From positions 1-6,999 of the forward strand of contig JAFQBR010000234.1 of assembly GCA_017399665.1 (NCBI GenBank): a DNA stretch of 6,999 nt. Reading direction: 5' to 3'. Below the pieces are notes generated by a model. The model made no database searches. It worked only from the letters and a program-made list of their open reading frames with translations, and had not been told where the DNA came from. This document shows, piece after piece, positions 1-6,070 of the stretch. A program made the translations under genes and the position numbers. How positions within the stretch are numbered: the first letter of the stretch is position 1; every line of letters begins with the position of its first letter. Source of the stretch: Clostridia bacterium (GTDB lineage Bacteria; Bacillota_A; Clostridia; Christensenellales; Borkfalkiaceae).

Positions 1-802
1 GGGCTCTATGATTTTAACGCCAGGCTGGACAAAATATGACGGTGGCGAGAAAAAGGACAAAATGCTACCCAGCTTAAACGTAGGTGACAAAATAAACGTA
101 GATTTTCACCCCGAAGAAAAGCAAACTCAACCACCAAAGCATTACACCATAGAAAGCTTAAACAATTACCTTAAAAATCCGTTTAAGGATGAGAAAAATA
201 GCGACAGCGAAAATGACGAAGAGGACTATAAGGCAATTTTTAAGGGACTTGAGCTTGGTACGGAAGCAACACGCACAGGCATTATTGACAACGCAAAAAA
301 GAGCGGCTATATCTCTTTAACAAAAGACGTTTACCGCATTGAAAAGGGCGGAAGATTTTTGATTGAACAGCTTGTCGATATGAATATTTCTATGGATAAA
401 TATAAAACAAGCCAATTAGGTCAAGCGCTTAAAAGCGTATACCGCGGTGAAATGACAATTAGCCAAAGCGTTGAAATAGCGCAAAGAGAAATACTTGAGG
501 TTTTTAACCAAAAGGTTGAAGAGGGAACAGGCTTTTACGGCGAAGAAATTGGCGTTTGCCCCATTTGTAAAAAAAGGGTTGTTCGCGGATCTTTTGCGTA
601 CGGATGCGAAGGCGCAAAAGAGGGCTGTGAGTTTAGAATGCCCTTTAAAATTTTGGGCACTTCTATTTCTAAAACACAAGCAAAAAAATTACTTGAAACA
701 GGTTTTACCGATAAATTAAAGTTCATTTCTAAGCAAGGCAAAGAGTTTGAAAGCCGATTAAAGCTTGATAAAGATAATAAAATAGTATTTGATTTTAACT
801 AA
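1..802 (+). CDS. topB: DNA topoisomerase III (type IA), C-terminal part, 5' end outside window
   Basis: Type IA topoisomerases cut and reseal one DNA strand through a tyrosine to relax or decatenate DNA. Only the last ~266 codons are here; the frame is open from base 2, so the Met at base 8 is internal and the Toprim domain and active-site Tyr lie upstream. Two family blocks are visible. The first is the conserved GTEATRTGIIDNAKKSGYI stretch (near 260-320), matching the GT-ATR-GII-GYI block of TopB proteins. The second is a C-terminal zinc ribbon with Cys codons at 557, 566, 605 and 626 (C-x2-C-x12-C-x6-C). It is followed by the usual Firmicute tail, with ISKTQAKKLL and a K-F-I-S-K-Q-G-K-E-F-like segment. 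An acidic, Ser/Asp/Glu-rich insert lies near 195-230. The stop is TAA at 800-802, followed by a hairpin terminator. The family is secure; chromosomal topB versus a mobile-element paralogue cannot be told from this part. Confidence 0.9.
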   Translation, partial: GSMILTPGWTKYDGGEKKDKMLPSLNVGDKINVDFHPEEKQTQPPKHYTIESLNNYLKNPFKDEKNSDSENDEEDYKAIFKGLELGTEATRTGIIDNAKKSGYISLTKDVYRIEKGGRFLIEQLVDMNISMDKYKTSQLGQALKSVYRGEMTISQSVEIAQREILEVFNQKVEEGTGFYGEEIGVCPICKKRVVRGSFAYGCEGAKEGCEFRMPFKILGTSISKTQAKKLLETGFTDKLKFISKQGKEFESRLKLDKDNKIVFDFN

Positions 803-817
803 AAATTAACAAAATAA

Positions 818-853
818 AAGCGCGAGATTTACTTAAAAACCTCGCGTTTTTTG
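818..853. terminator. Bidirectional hairpin terminator between topB and mnmA
   Basis: CGCGAG (821-826) pairs with CTCGCG (841-846) across a 14-base loop. The stem is followed by TTTTTTGTTT on the plus strand and flanked by an A-rich run (811-819) that becomes a U-tract on the minus strand. It lies between two converging genes and can end transcription from both. Confidence 0.75.
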
Positions 854-874
854 TTTATTTTTTATTAAAAAGTA

Positions 875-893
875 GGGCTATAGGTCGATTATC
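875..893 (-). repeat. Intergenic 3'-end motif, copy A
   Basis: The plus strand reads GGCTATAGGTCGATTATCG. It lies 6 bases past the mnmA stop on the minus strand and about 29 bases before the terminator hairpin. It is one of four copies in the window, with others near 3919, 5039 and 6084, all in the same orientation relative to a minus-strand gene end. Function unknown. Confidence 0.6.
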
Positions 894-899
894 GCACAT

Positions 900-2045
<1,146 letters not shown>

Positions 2046-2118
2046 TAAAAGTGTAAAACATTTGTATATTTTTGTTTGTTTTTTGGTAAAAAATTCAAAT
2101 GCAAAAAAAATTCGCTTT

Positions 2119-2131
2119 TTGCAAAATGCAA
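2119..2131. promoter_or_regulatory. Inverted repeat abutting the -35 box of the repeat-protein gene
   Basis: TTGCA-AAA-TGCAA is a perfect 5+3+5 inverted repeat that ends exactly where the TTGACA box starts. A second, overlapping inverted pair (GCAAAAA at 2101, TTTTTGC at 2116-2122) lies beside it. It could be an activator or repressor site, but poly-A/T composition makes chance pairing plausible. Confidence 0.3.
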
Positions 2132-2160
2132 TTGACATTCTATTTAATATAATGTATAAT
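2132..2160 (+). promoter_or_regulatory. Perfect consensus sigma-A promoter for the AEAEAKAK repeat protein
   Basis: TTGACA (2132-2137), a 17-base spacer and TATAAT (2155-2160) match the consensus at all twelve positions. Transcription should start near 2167, leaving a leader of about 90 bases that is rich in T runs before the SD sequence at 2243-2249. It implies strong, probably housekeeping, expression unless repressed. Confidence 0.85.
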
Positions 2161-2257
2161 AATAACACCCTAAGAAAAGTAGACTTTTTTCTCTTATTTT
2201 TTTAGGAATTTAATAGCTTAAAAGTGATTTTTTATTTCCTTAAAAGGAGTTGTTAAT

Positions 2258-3832
2258 ATGAGTGAATTTAACGCAATCAACCTCGTTGCATTAAACCGCG
2301 CGAGAAAGCGTAAGCTTGCAAAGTGCAAATCTTTTGGTTTTACTTGTGAAAATTGCCGTTTTGGATGCTTTAATAACAAGGCTTCACAAAATAAACCGGT
2401 TGAAGATATAGCCAAACTAAATAAAGCTGCAGAAATAGCAAGAGCTGAAGCTGAAGCTAAAGCAAAGGCTGAAGCAGAAGCTAAGGCAAAGGCTGAAGCT
2501 AAAGCTAAAGCAAAGGCTGAAGCTGAAGCTAAGGCAAAGGCTGAAGCAGAAGCTAAAGCAAAGGCTGAAGCTGAAGCTAAGGCAAAGGCTGAAGCTGAAG
2601 CTAAGGCAAAGGCTGAAGCCGAAGCTAAGGCAAAAGCTGAAGCCGAAGCTAAGGCAAAAGCTGAAGCTGAAGCTAAGGCAAAGGCTGAAGCAGAAGCTAA
2701 GGCAAAAGCTGAAGCAGAAGCTAAAGCAAAAGCTGAAGCAGAAGCTAAAGCACAGGCTGAAGCAGAAGCTAAGGCAAAAGCTGAAGCAGAAGCTAAAGCA
2801 AAAGCTGAAGCAGAAGCTAAGGCAAAGGCTGAAGCAGAAGCTAAAGCAAAGGCTGAAGCAGAAGCTAAGGCAAAGGCTGAAGCAGAAGCTAAGGCAAAAG
2901 CTGAAGCAGAAGCTAAAGCAAAAGCTGAAGCAGAAGCTAAAGCAAAAGCTGAAGCAGAAGCTAAAGCAAAAGCTGAAGCAGAAGCTAAGGCAAAAGCTGA
3001 AGCTGAAGCTAAGGCAAAGGCTGAAGCTGAAGCTAAGGCAAAGGCTGAAGCAGAAGCTAAGGCAAAGGCTGAAGCAGAAGCTAAGGCAAAGGCTGAAGCA
3101 GAAGCTAAGGCAAAGGCTGAAGCAGAAGCTAAGGCAAAAGCTGAAGCTGAAGCGCAACCTACACTTGCAGAAGAAGCAAATGAACCTGTTGAAGAAACAG
3201 AAGAAGCCGAAGAAGAAGCAAGCGAACCTGCTCCTGCTGAAGAAAAAGGCTTTAAGCTTACCAATGCAAAAGATGCCGATGAAATTTTACCTAGAATTGC
3301 AACAAAGCGTGCAAGAAAGTTAATTTACGTACCAAAGGACGTTATTTTTGAAACGACATGCACAATTGAAGTTGAAGGCAAGAAAAACGACGAGGGCATT
3401 AAAGTTAAAAACATATTAGAAGCTGAAATTAAAGAAGGCTTAAAACTTGGATATTTAGACAAGTATGACGGCTTAAAGATGAGCGAACTTAAAGAAGAAT
3501 ACGAAAACGATACCGTTTACGAGCTTGCAGAACAAGAATTTAAGAAAATGGGCTTACTTCTTGCTGGCGACAAAGTTAAAGTTTACGTATTTGACTGGAC
3601 AGGCAATAGCCTACACCACATTGGCTATTTACCGGAAGAACAAGCACAAGCAGTTATCCCCTACCTTGTAGATATGGATAAATACAGCTTTGACCTTTGC
3701 GGTCTTATTACAGGCGGTAAATGTAAAACAATCACCAAAGATCCCAAGAGTGGCAAAATCACCGTATCTAAGGGCAAAGACGGCAACTACGGCGTTGATT
3801 TAGATATTACCATTATTAATAGAAAAGACTAA
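2258..3832 (+). CDS. AEAEAKAK-repeat protein with Cys-cluster N-terminus and HIRAN-like C-terminal domain
   Basis: Not a gene I can name. The 524-residue product has four parts. Residues 1-47 form a basic, Cys-containing head (RARKRK at 14-19; Cys at 23, 30, 33 and 37, i.e. C-x6-C-x2-C-x3-C) that could bind a metal. Residues 63-294 are 29 tandem octapeptides AEAEAKAK, all perfect except unit 3 (AEAKAKAK) and unit 13 (AEAEAKAQ). Residues 300-330 are an acidic, Pro-containing linker. Residues 331-524 are a globular domain with GDKVKVYVFDWTG, IGYLPEEQA (455-463), LITGG (483-487) and NYGVDLDI (510-517). That pattern resembles the HIRAN fold, a DNA-end or stalled-fork binding module in helicases and nucleases and a stand-alone domain in some Firmicutes. 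There is no signal peptide or membrane segment, so it is expected in the cytoplasm. AAAGGAG at 2243-2249 lies 8 bases before ATG, and the promoter is a perfect consensus. TolA-like similarity in searches would be compositional only. Confidence 0.85.
   Translation: MSEFNAINLVALNRARKRKLAKCKSFGFTCENCRFGCFNNKASQNKPVEDIAKLNKAAEIARAEAEAKAKAEAEAKAKAEAKAKAKAEAEAKAKAEAEAKAKAEAEAKAKAEAEAKAKAEAEAKAKAEAEAKAKAEAEAKAKAEAEAKAKAEAEAKAKAEAEAKAQAEAEAKAKAEAEAKAKAEAEAKAKAEAEAKAKAEAEAKAKAEAEAKAKAEAEAKAKAEAEAKAKAEAEAKAKAEAEAKAKAEAEAKAKAEAEAKAKAEAEAKAKAEAEAKAKAEAEAKAKAEAEAKAKAEAEAQPTLAEEANEPVEETEEAEEEASEPAPAEEKGFKLTNAKDADEILPRIATKRARKLIYVPKDVIFETTCTIEVEGKKNDEGIKVKNILEAEIKEGLKLGYLDKYDGLKMSELKEEYENDTVYELAEQEFKKMGLLLAGDKVKVYVFDWTGNSLHHIGYLPEEQAQAVIPYLVDMDKYSFDLCGLITGGKCKTITKDPKSGKITVSKGKDGNYGVDLDITIINRKD
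2444..3154 (+). repeat. Tandem 24-bp minisatellite, 29 full units plus a partial
   Basis: In-frame 24-base units encode AEAEAKAK; full units run 2444-3139 and a truncated AEAEA follows. The first Ala codon is GCT and the last GCA throughout, and Glu is always GAA. Variation is nearly confined to the second Ala codon (GCT, GCA or GCC) and the third base of the two Lys codons. Only two amino-acid changes occur (codons beginning 2501 and 2753). This is the pattern of recent expansion by slippage or unequal exchange, with selection on the protein sequence. Confidence 0.95.
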
Positions 3833-3850
3833 TAACTTAATACATAAAAC

Positions 3851-3886
3851 AAAAACCGCTAGAGTAATTTCTAGCGGTTTTTTATT
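3851..3886. terminator. Bidirectional terminator after the repeat-protein gene
   Basis: CCGCTAGA (3856-3863) pairs with TCTAGCGG (3870-3877) over the 6-base loop GTAATT. It is flanked by AAAAA upstream and TTTTTT downstream, which extend the stem and give a U-tract in both directions. It serves the plus-strand repeat-protein gene and the converging 79-residue protein gene. An identical stem and loop recurs at 4977-4998. Confidence 0.88.
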
Positions 3887-3918
3887 TACTTTTTTTGCCT
3901 AAATTTTTACTAAATATC

Positions 3919-3939
3919 AGCCTATAAGGCGATTATCTA
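3919..3939 (-). repeat. Intergenic 3'-end motif, copy B
   Basis: The plus strand reads AGCCTATAAGGCGATTATCT. GCC and GGC flank TATAA, so the core is itself a short inverted repeat. It lies about 40 bases past the stop of the minus-strand gene at 3979 and 42 bases from the terminator hairpin. With that hairpin it forms a module of about 85 bases (3856-3940), repeated at 4977-5060. Confidence 0.65.
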
Positions 3940-3978
3940 ACTGTTCGTTGATTTAAATTATCATTTTAAATTGCTTAA

Positions 3979-4218
3979 CTACACAAAAAACAAGATTGAT
4001 GCCACCACAAAGACAAAGTAACAACCAATCAACACGATTGCAATAAAAAACCCTTTTTTCCAACCTCCAAAAAAGCTTTCTCTTTCATACGTATCAGCTG
4101 GATATAAAAGAAGTCCAATTAATAAGCCAATTAAACCACCAATCAAGCCTAACAAAATGCCTATACCTCTTTTTGAAACATATTCATTTTCTTCATAGCT
4201 GTCATCATCACGATACAT
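3979..4218 (-). CDS. Small two-helix membrane protein (79 aa), XRE-regulon member
   Basis: I do not recognise the family. The N-terminal 15 residues are acidic and hydrophilic. A first hydrophobic segment (about 18-39) is glycine-rich with Gly at 18, 20, 24, 27, 28, 31 and 35, a glycine-zipper pattern that suits close helix packing. A polar loop with YPADTYERESFFGGWKKG (39-56) joins it to a second hydrophobic segment (about 57-79) that runs to the C-terminus. There is no cleavable signal. The start is ATG at 4218, 7 bases after a strong GGGAGGT SD site (4232-4226). The promoter and two inverted repeats upstream link it to the divergent XRE regulator. Role unknown; a small stress or envelope membrane protein, or a holin- or toxin-like peptide, are possibilities only. 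Confidence 0.82.
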   Translation of the reverse strand: MYRDDDSYEENEYVSKRGIGILLGLIGGLIGLLIGLLLYPADTYERESFFGGWKKGFFIAIVLIGCYFVFVVASILFFV

Positions 4219-4241
4219 TTATATTACCTCCCATCTTAAAT

Positions 4242-4264
4242 AAAACTACCAATTTGGTAGTTTT
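4242..4264. promoter_or_regulatory. Operator 1 of the XRE regulon
   Basis: A 23-base perfect palindrome centred on T4253, with half-sites AAAACTACCAA and TTGGTAGTTTT and core TACCA-ATT-TGGTA (4247-4259). It covers about +1 to +23 of the predicted transcript for the 79-residue protein, so bound protein would block transcription. It is the most symmetric of the three copies. Confidence 0.75.
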
Positions 4265-4265
4265 G

Positions 4266-4294
4266 TGTTTATTTTACTACCAAAATGGTAATAT
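4266..4294 (+). promoter_or_regulatory. Possible promoter of the XRE regulator gene
   Basis: TGTTTA (4266-4271), 17 bases, TAATAT (4289-4294); the -35 box is poor. The start would be near 4301, just before the SD at 4306. Operator 2 sits in the spacer and touches the -10, which predicts autorepression. It overlaps the opposing promoter for the 79-residue protein. Confidence 0.4.
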
Positions 4295-4299
4295 ATCAA
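4271..4299 (-). promoter_or_regulatory. Promoter of the 79-residue membrane protein
   Basis: On the minus strand TTGATA (4299-4294) and TAAAAT (4276-4271) are 17 bases apart. The architecture is nearly the same as the promoter of the 65-residue protein (TTGACT-17-TAAAAT at 4896-4868), and both -35 boxes lie in a shared TTACTTGA context. Transcription should start near 4264, at the edge of operator 1. Confidence 0.7.
4278..4290. promoter_or_regulatory. Operator 2 of the XRE regulon
   Basis: TACCA-AAA-TGGTA, preceded by AC as in operator 1 (ACTACCA). It lies inside the spacer of the minus-strand promoter and between the boxes of the opposing XRE promoter, so one bound dimer could control both genes. 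It is centred 31 bases from operator 1, about three helical turns, so both dimers could lie on one face. Confidence 0.75.
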
Positions 4300-4316
4300 G
4301 TAAATAGGAGGTGCTT

Positions 4317-4526
4317 ATGGAAATTTTGTTAGGTAAAAGATTAAAAGAGTTACGCCTTGAATGCGGGTTAACTCAAAAAGAACTTGCTAGCAAACTAAAC
4401 CTTAATAGTGTTACTTATTTACACTACGAAAAATCTCAAAGAGAACCACCGCTTACAGTTCTTATAGAAATGGCAAAATTTTTTGAGGTTTCAACAGATT
4501 ATTTGTTAGGTTTAACCAACTATTAA
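4317..4526 (+). CDS. XRE-family helix-turn-helix transcriptional regulator (69 aa)
   Basis: A minimal Cro/C1-type DNA-binding protein with no extra sensor domain. Residues 6-62 form the HTH_3 fold: LGKRLKELRLECGLTQKELA (helices 1 and 2, with the typical LTQKELA at 18-24), a recognition helix around NSVTYLHYEKSQREP (30-44), then PLTVLIEMAKFFEVSTDYLLG (45-65), whose end is the usual VSTDYLLG signature. The start is ATG at 4317: the AGGAGGTG SD runs 4306-4313, so the in-frame GTG at 4311 is part of the SD and cannot be the start. It is divergent from the 79-residue membrane-protein gene, with two palindromes in the 98-base gap. A third copy stands before the gene for the 65-residue membrane protein. 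The likely role is a local repressor that also controls its own gene. It ends in a strong terminator. Confidence 0.93.
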   Translation: MEILLGKRLKELRLECGLTQKELASKLNLNSVTYLHYEKSQREPPLTVLIEMAKFFEVSTDYLLGLTNY

Positions 4527-4535
4527 AGTAGTAAC

Positions 4536-4553
4536 CTTTGTTTTGTAACAAAG
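4536..4553 (+). other. Hairpin just after the XRE gene
   Basis: CTTTGTT (4536-4542) pairs perfectly with AACAAAG (4547-4553) around TTGT, 9 bases past the stop codon. It has no U-tract and lies 14 bases before the main terminator stem. It could stabilise the 3' end or be a chance AT-rich inverted repeat. Confidence 0.4.
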
Positions 4554-4560
4554 AAATTAT

Positions 4561-4595
4561 AAAAAAACCGCAGTTTTTCTGCGGTTTTTGTTTTT
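4561..4595. terminator. Bidirectional terminator between XRE regulator and 65-residue protein
   Basis: CCGCAG (4568-4573) pairs with CTGCGG (4579-4584) over a T5 loop. Flanking A and T runs extend the stem to about 11 pairs, with TTTTTGTTTTT after it on the plus strand and a T7 tract on the minus strand. It sits between two converging genes. Confidence 0.9.
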
Positions 4596-4620
4596 ATTTA
4601 TTTTTTAGATTATAGCAACG

Positions 4621-4818
4621 CTATATTAAATCAAGCGCACCAAAAATAACTTGAAGTACTACCATAAATAAAACGAGCATAATAATTATTATTCCTGCCG
4701 CATACTTACATCCATCAAGTTGTTCTTCGTTACGCCTGTAAGAGCTTTTTGAATATTCTTCATCATAATTACTTTTAGCTTCACTACTTTTATTAGTTAC
4801 ACCCTTTTTGCGATCCAT
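4621..4818 (-). CDS. Small single-span membrane protein (65 aa), XRE-regulon member
   Basis: I do not recognise the family. Residues 1-37 are hydrophilic and rich in Lys, Ser, Glu and Tyr (charged MDRKK start, DEEYSKSSYRR at 19-29). Residues 38-62 form one strongly hydrophobic segment (YAAGIIIIMLVLFMVVLQVI core), so the protein is probably anchored by a C-terminal helix with the N-terminus in the cytoplasm. The start is ATG at 4818 with AAAAGGTG 4-5 bases upstream on the minus strand. The promoter (4896-4868) and an operator match (4854-4842) place it under the same regulator as the 79-residue protein, whose hydrophilic-head-then-helix layout is similar. The stop codon overlaps an inverted repeat TATAGC-AAC-GCTATA (4611-4625). 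Small size lowers certainty, but promoter, SD site and terminator all support a real gene. Confidence 0.78.
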   Translation of the reverse strand: MDRKKGVTNKSSEAKSNYDEEYSKSSYRRNEEQLDGCKYAAGIIIIMLVLFMVVLQVIFGALDLI

Positions 4819-4841
4819 AACACACCTTTTCTACTAAAAAT

Positions 4842-4854
4842 TACCATTTTGGTA
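4842..4854. promoter_or_regulatory. Operator 3 of the XRE regulon
   Basis: TACCA-TTT-TGGTA, with the GT of the TGGTAGT half-site also kept. It lies at about +8 to +20 of the predicted transcript for the 65-residue protein, in the same position as operator 1 relative to its promoter. It is 550-600 bases from operators 1 and 2, showing that the repeat is not merely a local duplication. Confidence 0.72.
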
Positions 4855-4867
4855 GTTTATTGTTATT

Positions 4868-4896
4868 ATTTTAGCATTCACAAGGCAATAAGTCAA
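4868..4896 (-). promoter_or_regulatory. Promoter of the 65-residue membrane protein
   Basis: On the minus strand TTGACT (4896-4891), 17 bases, TAAAAT (4873-4868). The predicted start is near 4861, giving a leader of about 43 bases that carries operator 3 and the SD. Upstream of it, 4897-4970 is AT-rich with nothing I can support. Confidence 0.7.
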
Positions 4897-4972
4897 GTAA
4901 AAACAACAAGAAACAATTTAATCATTTATAAACTTAACCTGAAATTAAAAATTATGTATAGTAAAAAAGATT

Positions 4973-5004
4973 AAAACCGCTAGAGTAATTTCTAGCGGTT
5001 TTTT
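4973..5004. terminator. Terminator after the hydrolase gene
   Basis: CCGCTAGA (4977-4984), loop GTAATT, TCTAGCGG (4991-4998): stem and loop identical to 3856-3877. T6 follows on the plus strand and TTTTAATCTTTTTT on the minus strand. No plus-strand gene ends here, so it most likely terminates the minus-strand hydrolase transcript. Confidence 0.82.
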
Positions 5005-5038
5005 ATTGTGATTTTTTATTGTTTTTATACTAAATGTT

Positions 5039-5059
5039 CGCCTATAGGGCGATTAACTA
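5039..5059 (-). repeat. Intergenic 3'-end motif, copy C
   Basis: The plus strand reads CGCCTATAGGGCGATTAACT, with CGCC/GGCG arms around TATAG. It begins 17 bases past the hydrolase stop on the minus strand, 41 bases from the terminator hairpin. Similarity to copy B also covers the preceding TACTAAAT (5029-5036 here, 3909-3916 there), making 4977-5060 a second copy of the 85-base module. Confidence 0.65.
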
Positions 5060-5075
5060 ATATTTTGTTAATTCT

Positions 5076-6035
5076 TTAACTTTCTAAATGATTAAAAATT
5101 TTATCCCAAACGATTTCATCTTGTTCGGTCATCTTTATCCAATCGAAGGATGCAACAAATGCGGATTTTTGCTCTGCAGTAATGTTTTTATTTTTTAATA
5201 ACTTTGCTCTTTTTTTAGAAAATTCCGCCAAGTACTTAACGGCATCTTCAGTATAATTAGGGTTATGCCCTTTATTTTTTACAAGCATAAAGGATACGTT
5301 GTCTTTACCCTTTAAACCTTCTTTTAAAATATCGTAATGCACCTTTTTACACATTTTGTCATTTTCGGAATAAATAAGAAGTGCTTTTACGTTAGAATTT
5401 ACCAAGCTTTCAACCGCATTATAGTTTACAAAATCTGGGTTTACCTCTCTTTCTAACTGCATTACCGGCTTGCGGTAGCCCTTCATTATGCCACTAAAGA
5501 AGGTGTTTATCATTTGCTCTACACTAACAAAACCGCTTATTGCAACAATTTTGGTAATTTCTTTATGAAAAGCGCAAATATTTAAGGTTGAAAAAGCACC
5601 CCAGCTGTGCCCCATTACACAAAGTTCTTTACCAATAAAGCGTTGGTCTTGCTTTAAAGCTAAAATACAATCGTTTAAATCACGTAAAGACTGAGAAAGA
5701 CCACCTGGATTTTCACCCCCAGACTGCATACAACCGGTATGATCGTAAGCAAAAACAACGTAGCCACGGCTACAAAGCTTTTCTATTTCGCGCATATAGG
5801 CGCGGTGTCCACCGCCAAAGCCGTGATCAAATATTACAAGTTTGCTTTCGTTTGCTCTATCATAAGAATAGATATAACCTTGCAAGCTATGCCCTAAAGA
5901 AGAATTGAAAATATAGCTTTGAGCTTTTAAACCTGCAAAGTTTTCTTGCGAAAAATAAAATACACTTTCCGTATCGTCACAGCGGGTATGAATCATTCCC
6001 TTGTATGCGCCAACAACTTGCTTTTCAAAAATCAT
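5076..6035 (-). CDS. Alpha/beta hydrolase, serine aminopeptidase/lysophospholipase-like
   Basis: A 319-residue alpha/beta-hydrolase-fold enzyme. The oxyanion-hole strand is FDHGFGGG (69-76), the nucleophile elbow is GHSWG with Ser144, the likely acid is Asp226 in YSENDKM, and the base is His257 in NKGHNP, all in the usual order and spacing. The FAYDHTGCMQSGG segment (95-107) matches the D-x-x-G-x-G-x-S-like strand of hydrolase_4 and S33-type proteins. There is no signal peptide, so it is probably cytoplasmic. Substrate cannot be set: esterase, lysophospholipase-like or peptidase are all open. The C-terminal ~45 residues (from about 275) are a charged helical extension. The start is ATG at 6035 with an unusual GGGGG (6044-6040) as SD-like sequence, 4 bases away. 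It lies 66 bases downstream of the MATE transporter gene with no clear own promoter, so an operon is likely. Confidence 0.9.
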   Translation of the reverse strand: MIFEKQVVGAYKGMIHTRCDDTESVFYFSQENFAGLKAQSYIFNSSLGHSLQGYIYSYDRANESKLVIFDHGFGGGHRAYMREIEKLCSRGYVVFAYDHTGCMQSGGENPGGLSQSLRDLNDCILALKQDQRFIGKELCVMGHSWGAFSTLNICAFHKEITKIVAISGFVSVEQMINTFFSGIMKGYRKPVMQLEREVNPDFVNYNAVESLVNSNVKALLIYSENDKMCKKVHYDILKEGLKGKDNVSFMLVKNKGHNPNYTEDAVKYLAEFSKKRAKLLKNKNITAEQKSAFVASFDWIKMTEQDEIVWDKIFNHLES

Positions 6036-6070
6036 AAATCCCCCATTATTTAATAACGTGCTTATTTATT

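Noticed and set aside
416..741. Alternative frames inside topB (416-679, 495-719, 535-741)
   Set aside because: They overlap the conserved zinc-ribbon coding of the topoisomerase, have no SD sites and resemble no known protein.
2444..3154. Reading the array as a CRISPR locus or as a TolA-like envelope protein
   Set aside because: The 24-base units are contiguous with no spacers and are in-frame coding. TolA similarity would be compositional: there is no N-terminal membrane anchor, no TolA C-terminal domain, and the genome looks Gram-positive.
2218..3264. Long minus-strand reading frames opposite the repeat (2218-3264 and 2417-3157), rich in Ala/Ser and Phe/Ser/Cys
   Set aside because: They arise because the 24-base repeat contains no stop in several frames. 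They have no SD site, no domain outside the repeat, and lie opposite a well-supported gene with promoter, SD site and terminator.
4311..4316. GTG at 4311 as the start of the XRE regulator
   Set aside because: These bases are part of the AGGAGGTG SD sequence that serves the ATG at 4317.
4611..4625. Inverted repeat TATAGC-AAC-GCTATA over the stop of the 65-residue gene, considered as a fifth copy of the 3'-end motif
   Set aside because: It shares only TATAG with the motif and lacks the CGATTA part; it may be chance in AT-rich sequence.
4934..5004. Possible promoter TTAACC-17-TATAGT (4934-4962) just before the terminator at 4977, suggesting a tiny RNA
   Set aside because: The -35 is poor and the transcript would be only about 35 bases with no other structure; AT-rich DNA gives such boxes often.
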